This document shows, one piece after another, positions 47,864-60,298 of a stretch of 64,000 nt of DNA. The stretch's first letter is position 1. Every line of letters starts with the position of its first letter. Origin of the DNA: Icerya purchasi (Eukaryota > Arthropoda > Insecta > Hemiptera > Monophlebidae); the NCBI GenBank assembly GCA_039619475.1, contig CM077115.1, positions 35,787,083 to 35,851,082 on the forward strand, given 5' to 3'. The translations under genes and the position numbers were made by a program. Below the pieces are notes generated by a model. It saw nothing but the letters and a program-made list of their open reading frames with translations, had not been told where the DNA came from and did no database searches.

Positions 47864-48329
47864 TATATATGCATATATGTATGTATATTTACTTTTCTCC
47901 ACCGTTCTCAAATTCTCAGATCAATATCTCTTACGATACAAGTACTACCGTTTGTTAATATCCCCGTTCGGGTTTTCGACAGTCTCATACGAGTGAACAA
48001 CTCTATTCATCCTTGAAGAAATAAACTACAAATTATTAAATTTTTTTTTTTTTCATTGAACCATTCGTGTTTCGGTTGATTTTTATTAATTTTGATGACC
48101 TTAAAACCGCAAATTTAAGAAAGGCAAGTGTGTTCAAAATTACGGTTTTTACATTTTATCCATATTAACGATTTTTTTTACTGTTATTAAATTCTTGAAT
48201 TCATTTATCGATATTTATCCAAAAAAATAAATAAACGAAAAAAGCTTTTAATAAAATTGGTATTATTGTTATTATTTTAAATTTTAAATTCTACACAAAC
48301 ACTGGTTCATGTATAATATTTAAAATCTT

Positions 48330-48400
48330 TCAGCAGGGGTTACACATGTTTTGTCATATTGTACTAGTCCTGTAAATAAACTGATTTGATTTGATTAGCG
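48330..48400 (+). pseudogene. 3' terminal fragment of a non-LTR retrotransposon
   Basis: TGTACTAGTCCTGTAAATAA followed by ACTGATTTGATTTGATTAG resembles the 3' end of jockey/CR1-type LINEs that terminate in short (TTGAT)n-like repeats. No coding sequence was recognised upstream. Confidence 0.45.
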
Positions 48401-49513
48401 ATTTGACTATTTCAATTAATTATTGGCTGGAAATAAAAATATCGAATCACCAGAACTGAAGCACAAAAAAATATCGGTATTTTATACTGCCGGTGTAAGA
48501 ATCGTTTTGCGATGTGTGTGTGTGTGCGTGTGTGTGTATAACAAAGTTTTCTTTCATCGAGTAACAACTGCTTCGAATTTTTATTCTACAAGTATAATTC
48601 TAGGCATAACTGAACTGAGGGAGCGTTAATTTAATATCTTAGGATTGTGTTTTAATTGTAAGCCTATTCGCACTTCTAGATCTACAAATAGCGAATATTT
48701 TGAATTTACAATGAAAAAAAAATGTTTTTTATTACATGTTTCGTTCAATGAAATTAGAGAGACTCAGTTCGGCAGCCTAATACCTTGCAGAATTTCTTTA
48801 CGATTTTAAAAATTAAATTAATAATAATGCTTACAGCCGTATCGGATAATTTAATAATCCATTTTTTGCTCTGTTTAAGTATTCGGAATAGTTCGTAACG
48901 GAGTAAGAATAATCTGGTAGAGGAAAAAGAAAAATGAATATTAATAACAGCAACCTTAAAATTATTCAGCTAATAATAACTGGCATCGAATTCGCTGACA
49001 TACAGAAATTTGTACATTTAGCCATTTGTGTGAGTACAAAAAAAATGTCGATGTATGCGATAATCTACTTACGTGGTAATTTAACTGATGATAGGTTTTT
49101 TTCGTGGTTCATACGTAGAGTTTTTCTCTAATTTCATAATATTTCGATTTCGGTTTGTCAGTTGGTTTTTGAGAAAGATTAAAAATCTATTTTTCTGGAT
49201 ACAAGATTGATCCGTATTGATTTTTGATAAATTTTGTAATTATAGAATTTTAAACCTGTGATGTATGAGAACTGCCTCATACGCCATTTTATATCGAAAA
49301 ATTTGACAGTCTTTCGTTGACTCTGGCGGGAACACATATTCAATGTATTTACATTCCGACTTAATTTAATGTCTAGTAACATATCTTAACGTTTATAAGG
49401 GCAATAATAACTCTATGTGTGACTAACGTGCAATGCCCAACGTTGATGTACTAGTTTACAGTCTCTTTTGATGGTAACTTCCCATTTCGCTTACAATGAA
49501 ACGACACAGAAAA

Positions 49514-49514
<1 letters not shown>

Positions 49515-49567
<53 letters not shown>

Positions 49568-49571
49568 TAAT
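49515..49571. repeat. (TAA)n microsatellite
   Basis: About 16 TAA units ending in ACAATAA. Frames through it give artefactual leucine or tyrosine runs. Confidence 0.95.
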
Positions 49572-50654
49572 CGACTTGGCAACACCAGAGTACGTTTCGT
49601 AGGGAACAAACAAAAATAAAAGCTAAAAAAGCAAATAGCGCCGTTGAAAAGTACAAACATGTGATTTTTGGACGAGCGGTGACGTAATCGTCATTGCTTG
49701 ATGGTAACGTCGATAAAAATGCCGACCCATCGACAGGATAGTACAGAAACTTCCCAGATATTTTTTTATTTCTCCCCGATAAATATTTCGACGTCCAGTT
49801 CATGTTTTTCCTTTTCTTGACTTCGAGAAGATCATCTCTGCGCCAAGTTGATGCACATTGTCTGACCTAGACCTTCGCAGCTAGAGATGATCCTTCGCCT
49901 GCTTCCTCCCAGAGATGTCCGCTGTTCATCTTTCGTATGATTGAAGATGAATTCATTTATTTTTCCTCGGGGATCTTCCTTTTGACAATCACTGCTGGAC
50001 TCGCCGGTTGTTATTGTTTCCTCCCTACTCCGTATGTCACACTTCGTAGCACTTCTCTTCGCCAGCGTTTTTGCCGGAATCATCTCAAGAAATCCCATAA
50101 TCGGCTTTCTTTAAAAACGAACAAAATACAGTGAGCAACGAAAATACTCGAACACTAGGTAATTTTTTCATTTTTTTATTAAAAAGTTGTATTTACGCAA
50201 ACTTTTTGAAAAAGAAAAAAAAATGTAAGGGCATGTTAGAACAGAGCATTAGGTAATAGAGATAGTAAAAACTCTCGATGTACAATAATAATAATAAGCG
50301 GGGAAATTTGAAACAAAATAAAAATAGTCTATTTAAGGCGCAACAAAAATATTCGGACAGCTTCGATAAAAACTGAAAAATTCAATTTTAAAATACTTTT
50401 AATATTTTGTCGGTAACCCTTTCTGTTGAATTTCATCCTCCTGGGCATCGATTCAAACTAATTTTGCTGTGTTAATTCTGGTGAAATTTTTCGTTACTCT
50501 TGCTCGACAATTATTTTTAGCCGTGTTTTACTTCTGATACGAATTTTTCGATCCAAGTGGCCCCACAAATTTTCGATGGGATTGCGATGTACGGTGTTTC
50601 AATGACCTTTTCGGACAGTTGTGCAATAGCCACGACCGCGCTTTGTACGATTTA

Positions 50655-51972
50655 CACCCTGTCAAGAAAGTATCGGGAATTGTTAAATAAAACGAACAAT
50701 TTTTAATTTTCATCCAAATTTATTTTGTCACCTTCAAAATAACATCCATTCGAAGCGATGCACATATGCCAACGCTTTTTCCACTCGGCAAAGCACTTCT
50801 GATAGGCGGTTTCCGGGATGGCCTTTAGCTCTCGCGTCGCATTCGTCTTGATGTCATCAATCGATTCGAAGCGCATTCCCCGTAGCGGAAATTTGAGTTT
50901 TGAGAATAGGAAGAAGTCGCAGGGTGCTAAATCTGGTGAATACGGCGGTTGTTCGATGATATTTACCGAGTGTTTGGCCAAAAACTCATTCACAATTATG
51001 GCTTTGTGAGACGGCGCATTATCGTGATGGAGAATCCAAGAATTGTCGACCCACAAATCGTTACGTTTACGACGGATAGCCTCTCTCAAACGTCTCAAAA
51101 CACTTAAGTAAAACTCTTTGGTGACTGTCTGTCCGGCTGGCACATATTCATAGTGTACCACGCCTCGAATATCGAAGAAAACAATCAACATGATCTTCAC
51201 TTTTGATCGGCTTTGGCGAGGTTTTTTCGGCTTTGGCGCGCCAATTGGCCGCCATTCGGACGATTGCTGGTTCGTAAGCGTGTCGTACTCGTACACCCAT
51301 GTCTCGTCACCAGTAATTATCTTTTCCAAGAAGGTAGGATCCAAATTGGCTCGATCCAGCATGTCTGCAGCTACCTGTTCTCGGTACTTTTTTTGAAAGA
51401 AATTCAGGTCTTTCGGAACAAGCCGAGCCGCAACGCGTTGCATACCCAATTTTTCGTGCACAATCGTACGTACGCTCTCGTGTGACATGCCCAATCCATG
51501 AGCCATCTCTCTCAAGCTCACATGACAATTTTCAGCAACGATTTCCTTGATTTTATCGACGTTATCATCGGTCACACTCGTTGAAGGCCGTCCAGAGCGA
51601 GGCATGTCTTCGACCGTCTCCCGACCATCCTTGAACGCTCTGTACCACTCGTAAACCCGCGTTTTTGATAAAGCAGATTCACCAAAAGCCTTCTGTAACA
51701 TTTTCAGTGTATCGGCACAAGAAATTTCGTTCGAAACACAGAATTTAACACAAGTACGTTGTTCAATATTTTCACTCATTGTAAAACTTCGACAAAACCT
51801 TCAAGGTCGACTGATTTTAACAGCTGCTGTAAACACACTGGTTGACAGATCGCGCTAAAAATAGGCATCATAATACAAAACAGTTGTACCAACCTGGAAA
51901 AAAAAAATTATCTGCCTAGCTATTACCCGGGAGATTTAAATTGACAATTCCCGATACTTTCTTGACAGGGTG
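50655..51972 (-). mobile_element. Full-length mariner element
   Basis: 1318 bp bounded by TA (50653-50654 and 51973-51974). Terminal inverted repeats begin CACCCTGTCAAGAAAGTATC and are identical for 29 bp, with weaker similarity beyond. The transposase frame is uninterrupted. Perfect ends, a TA duplication and an intact frame together suggest recent insertion and possibly retained activity. It lies in a TA within the second catalytic motif of an older Tc1-like transposase. Confidence 0.97.
50703..51779 (-). CDS. Mariner transposase, intact (DD34D)
   Basis: A 358-codon ATG frame. Mariner transposases are usually about 345-355 residues, so this is full length. Residues 1-112 form the bipartite helix-turn-helix DNA-binding region (YEWYRAFKDGRETVEDMPRS includes the GRPS linker; second helix set around 86-110). 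RLVPKDL (120-125) stands where WVPHEL lies in relatives. Catalytic residues are D158 (ITGDETWVYEYD), D253 (HHDNAPSH) and D288 (PDLAPCDFF), with 34 residues between the last two, the mariner DD34D signature. YSPDLAP at 280-286 is canonical. It acts in the nucleus as a cut-and-paste transposase at TA sites. There is 193 bp from the element end to the ATG and only 48 bp after the stop. Subfamily not assigned with confidence. No disabling substitution is obvious. Confidence 0.97.
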   Translation of the reverse strand: MSENIEQRTCVKFCVSNEISCADTLKMLQKAFGESALSKTRVYEWYRAFKDGRETVEDMPRSGRPSTSVTDDNVDKIKEIVAENCHVSLREMAHGLGMSHESVRTIVHEKLGMQRVAARLVPKDLNFFQKKYREQVAADMLDRANLDPTFLEKIITGDETWVYEYDTLTNQQSSEWRPIGAPKPKKPRQSRSKVKIMLIVFFDIRGVVHYEYVPAGQTVTKEFYLSVLRRLREAIRRKRNDLWVDNSWILHHDNAPSHKAIIVNEFLAKHSVNIIEQPPYSPDLAPCDFFLFSKLKFPLRGMRFESIDDIKTNATRELKAIPETAYQKCFAEWKKRWHMCIASNGCYFEGDKINLDEN

Positions 51973-53201
51973 TATGTTTAGGGTCATTATCTTGGTAGAA
52001 CTTGAAATTGTTTTCCAGACCTAATTTTTCGGCACTACATTATAAATTTCTTTTCAGAAGGTCGACGTATGTATCCACATTCATATTACCTTCGATAAAC
52101 TCCAAGTTACGGCGAAACATCCCCACGCCAAAAGACTTCCTCCACCATGTTTGACTGTCTCGTTCAAGTTGTATTTTTTAAGCTCCGTATTTGGTTTGCT
52201 CCAAATTTTTAGACGCCCGTCACTTCCGAAAACATCGAATTTACTTTCGTCGGTCACAGTTTTCCAAAAAAATTTATGTCACGATTAGCATGTTCCTTTG
52301 CAAAGTTGAAACGTTTTTTTTTCGATTTGTTTCGTTGACTAAAGGTTTCTTTCGCGCGACTCTCGAATTGTAGCCGTTCTTTTTAATTGTTTGACATATC
52401 GTTTGTGGGTGAACTTCAAGTCTTTCGAGTAGTTTCGTAGGATAATTTAGGCGCACTAATTGCTGGATTTTTCTTTACCTGCCGCTCGTTATGAACCGCT
52501 GATCACGTGTTGACAATTTCTGTGGCCGACCTGTTTGCGGAATCGAGTATCTTCTTTTTCAAAACGTTTAATGATGTCGCCCAGACAGTATTTTTTCTCA
52601 TATTTAATAACATCGAAATTTTACGAACAGAAAATTCTTTACTACCATTACGAATCAGCAATAATTGCCGTTGCTCAAAAGACGAATTTTTGCCTTTACG
52701 AGGCATTTTTTTCTTTTTTAATAAATTTTAAACCGAACGTAACGCGAGTGTAAAATGTCAAATGTCGATCAACATTGAACAGGTTGCCTTTGGTATGAAA
52801 TGACTCACCCCCGATGAACGCGCATCGTTGTCTCATGGAAAAACCTAATTACTGCTCGACGTACGTACGCGTCCGAATATTTTTGTTGCCGCTGAGAAAC
52901 CGTATTACGTTACGTCATTCATTTTTTTAGCGGTTTTATTGATAATTTTCTTTTTTCCCCCTTACTGCATTTATTTGACGCTTTGTTCTAACATACCCTT
53001 ACATTTTTTGTTACAACTTTTTAATCAAAAAAAAAATGAAAAAATGACCTAGTGTCCGAATATTTTCGTTGCTCACTGTATATCAACTTTGATCTCTTTG
53101 ACGGTTCTTTTCTAACCAGCTGATATGCGTGTATATTATTCCGAAAATAAAAATAAGCGAAAAAATTTTTATTTTACCAGATTAGATATAAAATTACGCC
53201 A

Positions 53202-53303
53202 TTAAACGACTTTTACGGGCAATTTAAAACCGATTGTCTGGCTCGTCGACGCAACCATCATGAGAAATAACGCGACTGCTACTACCGTTATTCTCCCTTC
53301 CAT
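53202..53303 (-). CDS. Candidate short secreted peptide or signal-peptide exon
   Basis: ATG at 53303 encodes 33 residues: MEGRITVVAVALFLMMVAST, SQTIGFKLPVKVV, then a stop. The n-region (EGR), hydrophobic core (ITVVAVALFLMMVA) and small residues after it make a good signal peptide, leaving a tail of about 13 residues. A donor-like CTG/GTAAAA lies about 20 bp past the stop and does not help the frame. The frame is also open upstream to an ATG at 53453, giving 83 codons with the hydrophobic segment internal, which argues against a simple signal peptide. No homologue recognised. Confidence 0.2.
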   Translation of the reverse strand: MEGRITVVAVALFLMMVASTSQTIGFKLPVKVV

Positions 53304-54303
53304 CTCTCTGACGATTCGGCCAGTAAATGTAACATTTTCGCCCACAATGAAATAACGAACACAGGAGGATGCAAGCTTAATAATTAATGGATTCTTTATC
53401 GAACCGACAGAAGCAGTCAAACACTCTGAATAACCTCCTTTAACTAATGTCATATCTATCGAATCTTTGTTCTATTCGTATCGAAATATTCACCTGAAAT
53501 GCTGTTAATTCTGTAAAATTACTAATAAAGCGAGTTCTAGAATATCGAGCTTTCAAATTTTGCTGCTTTTAGCGGTAGAAATCTGGCAACAAAGAGCCGG
53601 ACTATGAAAAAAAAACAAAATAGAGTAACGCGATTTAAAGATGACCTGCCATGTGATTCTTCGATGGGGATGAGGGTGAAAAGCAATTTTGGCAAATTTA
53701 ATGAAAAATGGATTTCCCTAACATTAAATTTAGAAGGAAATATTTTAAATTCGATTAGAGACTTTTTCAATTTACCAATATTAGCAATAATTTCTAAATA
53801 TTTCTTTTCCCACAAAATGCTTCTTTAAATAAAATTTATTCTTTTTAAATAAAATAAAAAAAATACCGCGAATTACAAGAACTGCTACTTTTTTGTAAAA
53901 CTTTTATACCGTGTTTTAAAAATTCAAGTATTGTGTCGGTTTTCTCCATTTGGTGTCGAATATTATACAGTTCAAAAAATAAAAATAAGATTTAAATGCA
54001 ATTTAAATCGGTTAATTAAATTTTTTTTTATTTGAAAATGTTAACAATACAGGTTTTATTTAAGAAATTGAAATGGAATATATTTTTCAGGAGAACTTTT
54101 AGCGATCTGGTATATAAAATTTAATGCGTGCATGCGCTCATTCTTTCGCGCTAGTGTTCATCCGAACACCATGAAACTGTTGATCATTCCGAAAAAGGTT
54201 TCTGAGTTAATTCTACCACCAAACAATAGGTGATGCACAAGCTATAATGTTTTCTGTCAAATGTCATGTAAGATAGCCAGATTTTTCGTGTTATATATGT
54301 ATA

Positions 54304-54346
<43 letters not shown>

Positions 54347-57300
54347 GTATATGTATGCATACATAAAAATTCATTTTTATGTTTCTCCTTTTTCAGAATA
54401 TAATAGAAATATTGCGCAAAAAGTTAAAATGTAAGAGAACACTTCAAAAAAAGAAAAAATACGATTTTTATTCGGGTTGGCTACTTTCGCGTCGATACAT
54501 CATTAACGGCTCCCAAACAGGAAAATTATTGGTAGATCTATCACCGGAACAAGTAGGAAAATAAAATTGCGATTTTCTGAAACAGTCGAGGAATGAGAAG
54601 TAATGAAGCAGATCGTTTACCAAATACGTTCGTTAAGTGTGTTACATTCATACGGGCGCCAAATGAAACGAACCTAGCTTGCTGATTCACGTCACCGTCT
54701 GAAACGAACGAGTAACGTGAATTACAATTCCATGTTGATACATTTTTATCGTGGCCAAACAACCTCTTTTCCATATATTGTCGGCAAAATTTCGAGTGCA
54801 GTATTCAAAAGTTGATGGCGGTCTGTTTTTCTCGATGCACCCGGCGGCCTGGGAAAATTTACTGGTGGCGATTTCCGACAGACTTAGATCAAAATCAACA
54901 GCAGCTAACTCGGGGGGCTTGTCTGAATACGCATCTGCGGCGCATTGCTTACGTAGCCGCATTTGTAAAACAGCTATCGGACATTAGTATCGAAATAGTT
55001 CGTGCCGGAACCAAGTGCGTTTTTTCCACTCTTCCCGTATTTCGTTGTGCAGTTTATTGATTTAGAGAGTTTTCTACAAATCTCCATTAAGTACAAAAAT
55101 CATCAATGGCCTCATTCCGGCTGTCAAGTCAATACAACCAACCCGTGCAATTTATGATTGCAGGCGGGTTTGCAACTTGCAAACCGATTGACAAAGCTAC
55201 GAAGGCGGACGGAACTATGAATTATCTGATCGGATTTTCAAATTCATCGGACCTTCCGGACATGCCATAATTCTTCTTCTTCGCTACATTGATCCGTCTC
55301 GACCGTACAATGGAACCAGACTCATGTGAAAAAACTGAAGCTAAAAATACATCAGAAGGAGAAAATGTGCTCACTTCACGCTATAGATCGCCACATTCGA
55401 TTCTAAAAGACTGCAGTTCCCTATGTTTGTCCTGCTTTGTCAGTTACAATCAGCGAGGCACACAAGGTCGATCGCTTCAAGCACGTGTATTGGATCTTGA
55501 GAATCCATGCTTTTCACACGATTAATGTTATATATTGCGTGCTCACGAGTGGAGCAATCCAAAAATGTATTAGCATTTACATAAGGCGGAAGAAGCTAAC
55601 GCAAGTTGTGTTTTACTGAGTGTTTTTTTGTACATACCATTATTAATATTATCATATATAATTAAACATATCGGTAGCGCTAGATATTTCAGCTGGTCCT
55701 TAATATATAATTTTAACGTTCCTGCATTCCAATGGCATGAGGTACTTGTAACAGTTCGCCACTAAAAAATTCCGAATACTTTAGTAATTTTTTTGCATTG
55801 CCGAGGGTGGACCGCGTGGACGCGTATGGCGGCGTTGACGTGGATACGAAAGTTGGACGTACCACTGTAGAGTTTCCGCATCGCACTATACGATAAGACG
55901 GATATAATTTAAAGAGAGAGTCGAAAACGAAAAAACATACGGTATCGCGGTTTGCCCGACTAGTTTAAACTTGGCTGTTGTAGCTGCAAAATGAGACCAC
56001 GTCCATTCCCGCAAGTTTATTCTAACCGGTTTTACAGGGATGGGAAGCCTACTTTTTGAACAGTCTACGTATTAAGACTAATCAGGGCAGGCTTCATTCA
56101 ATTTTGAACACTTTTTGTACAGAAAACTACTCCGGATTCGTAATTCACAGAGCCGAAAGATTTTCGTTCTAATTACCCACAGGAAATTTAATTAGTCCGT
56201 AAAAATCGAAAATATGGCAGCAATTTGACTTTTTTGTAATCTGTTTTAACATCGACAATGTAATATAAAGTAACGAGTAAAGTGATATATCCTTGATAAT
56301 AAGATGTCATGGATTGTGAAGTTAAGCTTTTCATAATGGTGCTAAGCCTAATGGATCTGAAGAGAATACTGGGTTGAGTTCCTTTCTCGTGGGATCTGCC
56401 TTTACTTTCCCGGAGATATAATATGTGACATATTTATGATTATCCGATTTTTACGTTGAATAAGGAAGCCTTGCCACGTTTTAGCGTTACGGCGGTTGAG
56501 TGAAAGCTACCTAATGAAATTCGTGAGTTACATTAGAAATTACTACACAAACTGTAAATTAAAAAGTGACACGATTAATTAAAACTAAATCTATAAGAAT
56601 AATAGGAACATTTTTGTGGGGTAGAATGAGCTCTTTCATAATTCTTAGTTTTAATTGACTCGGTTATTCGTTTCAAAATAAGGTTTTTTTTTTTTTTTTA
56701 ATTTGGTCGAAAAATTGAAATTCAGTCGTAAAAACGATAAATTTAGACTTAATAATTTCATTAATTATCACTTAAAACGTATTTACCGGGGTTTTTTTTT
56801 ATCTTTTAGGGATAATAGATCAGAACAATTACGGTGGAAACACTACATTTCGCCTAATCGCAACATGATAAAAGATATTGTGGATCAGTTCACATTTGAA
56901 GCAAATTAAGATTATTCATTATTGCTTAATTAAAGTTACGTAACTGACAATCTCGATAAATTCGCCGTTTTCTAGACTTTTCCATGTTTTCACTTCGTCA
57001 CTACAGCTCTGCAACATTCTTTGAAAGTTTCCATTTCTAATCTACACGAAACAGCTATTTGTAAAACTTTGGCGCACAATAACATACACCTATATCCGGT
57101 TTCATTTGTAACTTCACACTTACTTTTTCATGTGTTTCAAAACCCAGCTTGGCCAAATTGTTTATCTTTTTTCTTTTTTTTTTTTTTTTTTATCACTATA
57201 CATACTATACAATATGACATCATTTTTGTTACACAATTTTGTGACATTCATATTACCCTCAACATAAAAATTACATAATCATTAATGCATACGTATTCAT
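53304..57300. other. No gene recognised; one (TA)n microsatellite
   Basis: Frames of 60-92 codons exist on both strands near 54690-55060 and 55289-55619 in somewhat GC-richer sequence, but none has a motif I recognise and they overlap each other. A (TA)n tract spans about 54296-54345. Confidence 0.45.
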
Positions 57301-57312
57301 ATATAATATATA

Positions 57313-57633
57313 CATGGGCGTCGCCAGTGGGGGGGCAGGGAAAGGCAGCTGCCCCCCCCCTCCCCCGGAGCCTTGAAACTTTTTAATCAACTTGCATTGA
57401 TGAGTATTCCATAGGCGCGTAATCATGAACAATTTGTCAGAAACCCACGAAAATTATGTTTTAATTAAGATTTGATTCTTGTTTAATAAAATATTAAGCC
57501 TTTATAACTTATAAATTTTATTTTTCCTATAACTCATATCCTCCTTTTATCATCTTGCCCCCCCTCGCCCCCGCCCCTGGCGGCTGGTAACCCATCTTGC
57601 CCCTCCCTGGCTCATTGGCTGGTGACGCCCTTG
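57313..57633. mobile_element. hAT-type MITE, copy 1
   Basis: 321 bp. Ends are CATGGGCGTCGCCAG and CTGGTGACGCCCTTG, an imperfect 15-bp inverted repeat. Flanking octamers AATATATA (57305-57312) and AATATATG (57634-57641) match at 7 of 8 positions, as expected for a hAT duplication. Subterminal G/C runs can pair (GGCAGCTGCC near 57341). No ORF. It is homologous to 61300-61569. Confidence 0.82.
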
Positions 57634-57732
57634 AATATATGTATATATACATATACGAGTATAAGTAAATCTCTGCACGCTGGTTTAATTATTCCTAAAC
57701 CACGTTTCCCAATGTACGTATATGTATGTGTA

Positions 57733-58110
57733 TATTATATATTAATTACAACGTAATTTTTAGGCTACCCCGCATTAGAAAAAATGTCTCAATTTTATGT
57801 AACCTTTGTTATATTTTATAGGATTTTTGTTATTGTTATTTAAAAAATGTCACAATTTTATGTAACGAAAAATGTTATGAGAAACAGTGTCTTAATTTTA
57901 TATAATGAAAGTTAAATGTTAGGATAGGATTTTTGTGATTATGTGTTATTTTTTTTGTGTTGGAGCCAGTAAGAATTACGTTGTAAATTTTGATCATTTT
58001 ATACAAAGTATAGAAGAGAAAGAGACAGAAATGAAAGCAAGCTCAAGCGCCACAGCCCCTTGCAAAGCCAAAATGACCGAGTTTATATACATATATATGT
58101 GTGTGTGTGC
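57733..58110 (+). repeat. Interspersed repeat family A, copy 3
   Basis: The inverted repeat is at 57746-57762 (one change) and 57970-57986. The minisatellite is reduced to one degenerate unit. The right flank is conserved to about 58084, although the palindrome has decayed (CAAGCGCCACAGCCCCTTG). It is followed by a CA/TG-rich tail. Confidence 0.75.
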
Positions 58111-59890
58111 GCGTGGGGGGGAGGGAGATGATTTTAGTTTGCTTTCTTTTTTGGTTACTTTTCATAGCATTGCCTAAATTGAGTTCTGAATTTTGCGGAA
58201 TTTTAGGGTAGTTCATCAACAGTACGATCAGTGAAAGGCATTGAAAGTGGTGGCGGGGTTACAAAAAGAAATTTAAGTGGAGTAACTTTATTAAAGTTGC
58301 TGATGATAGAAGTTAGTAAACACGGTGACATCTGTGGCAGAAAATAAATTAGCATATCACGTTATATTTCAGTGGTGCGTTAGTATTTTGTTTCAGTTCG
58401 ACGTTAAATGGCAATATCAGCAGTTCGTGTGACCTGTCTACTGTCTCATATTTTTCGCTACCAGCTAGTCAGTATTCGGTTTAGCTGACGCCCTATATTT
58501 TACCGCCCGTCCGGTAAGTTGTGTCTGTCTTCAGACGCGAAGGTATAGAGGAATACTGAATTATTTTCACGTATGCAACACACCGAACAGAGAAGCGCAT
58601 GCGCACAACCTTTAGATATTCAAAATCAAACGTGATTTTGTTTTTGTAGAACGAAATAATATGAATGCGTACTATCTTACTTTTTACCTTTTATTTATTT
58701 TACTATCAGGGTAGAACATATCAGCTACGACTACGTTAAATGAATATTAGGAATAATAAGGGGCTGCTTTCGGTTATTTCGACGGCGTTCTTAAAAATAG
58801 GGTTCCTGTACATATTAAAAGTTCTCAAGTTACACCTTCAGAAAAGTGTGGATACCTATGTTCCAGTACACCAACCAATCAGAAGTAAGTATTTACTCAT
58901 GTAACTCTAGCCTCCTTTTACTACCGGCTATCGAATAAGAGCCAGCCACCGTATTACAAATCTTTTATTTATTATATACACATATCTTTAGCGTTACGAG
59001 TTCAGATCTCTATCTTAGCGACTCTCAAATTTCTTTTAACCCACCTGCCGTCGCTGAAAACATTGTTTTTTCATGAGTGCGTGAACGCGAAAGGGGTTAG
59101 GGTGAGAATTTAACTAAGCAATTTAATTAATCTCTAACTTGTACAGAGTTGTTTTGTATGTTCAAATGTTTGCTGTGCTTTTCTCGCGATGTATTTGCTA
59201 TCGCTTAACCAATGTAAAAATTTGCTAACCTGTATATAATTATTCGGCGGCATACAGTAATATTTTACATGTACTTCTGACAATATTTGCTAACCAACTT
59301 GAACACTTTTCTAACCCAAACTAAAACCTTCGCTTATGTGTGTATGCCTTTGAGGATGCGTTTTGTTGTACCTGTAACCCCGATCGCTGTTAATAACATG
59401 CGCTAACCCAATATACGCTATACCTTCCCACGATTGTGAACATGACTTTGAGAATAACTTTAGCGTGATATCTAATCCAAATTAGATTACTAAGCTTTGT
59501 TATCGTTGATGATGTATAGTTTCTTGTTCATTAAACCTATGTTTGAAGCGTCTGATGCGTTTAAGCGATTTAAAATCTGCATCATTGTATCCCCCACTGA
59601 AATAACTGCGACAGTAATGTATGCGTGGGAATGTATTTTAGCTTGTAGATTTTGGCAGTCGTTGACATACATACATCCAACCAAAAGTACTCTACCCTTA
59701 TTGGCTTTTATTCTTGTTCACACTTCTAGTCGGATGTTCAGAGAACAATTAACTGAAGTGAGACGATTTTGCTAACCTCTACTATGCTGTTTGCTATAAC
59801 ATAATCTGCGTCTAACTAAAACTGATTAGCGCCTAGCTGTATTATAATTCAACCGTTTCAAACAATCGCTATGTCTGATGTACATTTTTT
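58111..59890. other. No gene recognised
   Basis: Mixed-composition sequence with no recognisable domain. A GCTAACC-type word recurs loosely at about 59227, 59289, 59401 and 59770 without forming an array. Confidence 0.45.
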
Positions 59891-60298
59891 AGCAGAGTTG
59901 CACTAACGAAGAATGTGGAATGGATAAAACATATTTGTAAAACACAAGCAAGATCACCGGATCACCAATCAGTGCAGAATAGGAAATAATCGATATCTGA
60001 TAACCTCGCTCCCTTTTATATTGCGAAAGGAACTAAAATGCTGATTTATATGTATGTCCATATCGATTGTATTTTATCTGGTCAACTCCTATTTCTTGAA
60101 GCTGCATTATATTTTTGTATTCTTTATATGTGAATCGATATTACATAAAAAAATCAATATGCGCACTCGATATATCGAATTATTCCGATATTATCGAATC
60201 ACCAATACCGATATGTCCTAAAGATATATTACATCCGATATAGGAGATTTCGTACAAAATTTAAAGTTCGCCATCTTTACTTTGAATTTATTTTCTGT

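Larger units (their letters stand above)
50399..52706 (-). pseudogene. Tc1-like transposase, frameshifted and interrupted
   Basis: ATG at 52706 (MPRKGKNSSFEQRQLLLIRN) opens a helix-turn-helix region. GYNSRVARKKPLVNETNRKK (52390-52330) is the linker typical of Tc1. TDESKFDVFGSDGR with RLKIWSKPNTEL (about 52250-52175) holds the first catalytic Asp after a frameshift. VKHGGGSLLAWGCFAV-like sequence follows. YQDNDPKH (about 51990) holds the second catalytic Asp. The mariner lies exactly here, at the TA of the following ACA codon position. Beyond it is RNPIENLWGHLDRKIR (about 50590-50540), where the Asp/Glu-containing segment before NPIENLW is degraded. Stop at 50399. It is non-functional because of the insertion and several frameshifts. 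Confidence 0.9.
50129..53078 (-). mobile_element. Tc1-like transposon (dead), split by a mariner
   Basis: Terminal inverted repeats of about 115 bp start CAGTGAGCAACGAAAATAYT at both ends, and the element is flanked by TA (50127-50128 and 53079-53080). CAGT ends and a TA duplication are Tc1 hallmarks. Removing the mariner and one TA leaves about 1.63 kb, a normal Tc1 size. Its transposase (50399-52706, minus) is frameshifted. The two terminal repeats differ at many positions, so the copy is old compared with the nested mariner. Confidence 0.93.

Noticed and set aside
49451..49803. Frames with poly-leucine or poly-tyrosine tracts
   Set aside because: Direct translation of a (TAA)n microsatellite.
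50818..51528. Frames of 63-90 codons over the mariner gene
   Set aside because: Shadows of the transposase in other frames and strand.
54687..55060. Overlapping frames of 77-91 codons on both strands
   Set aside because: Each excludes the other, none has a domain or splice support; slightly higher GC lengthens chance frames here.
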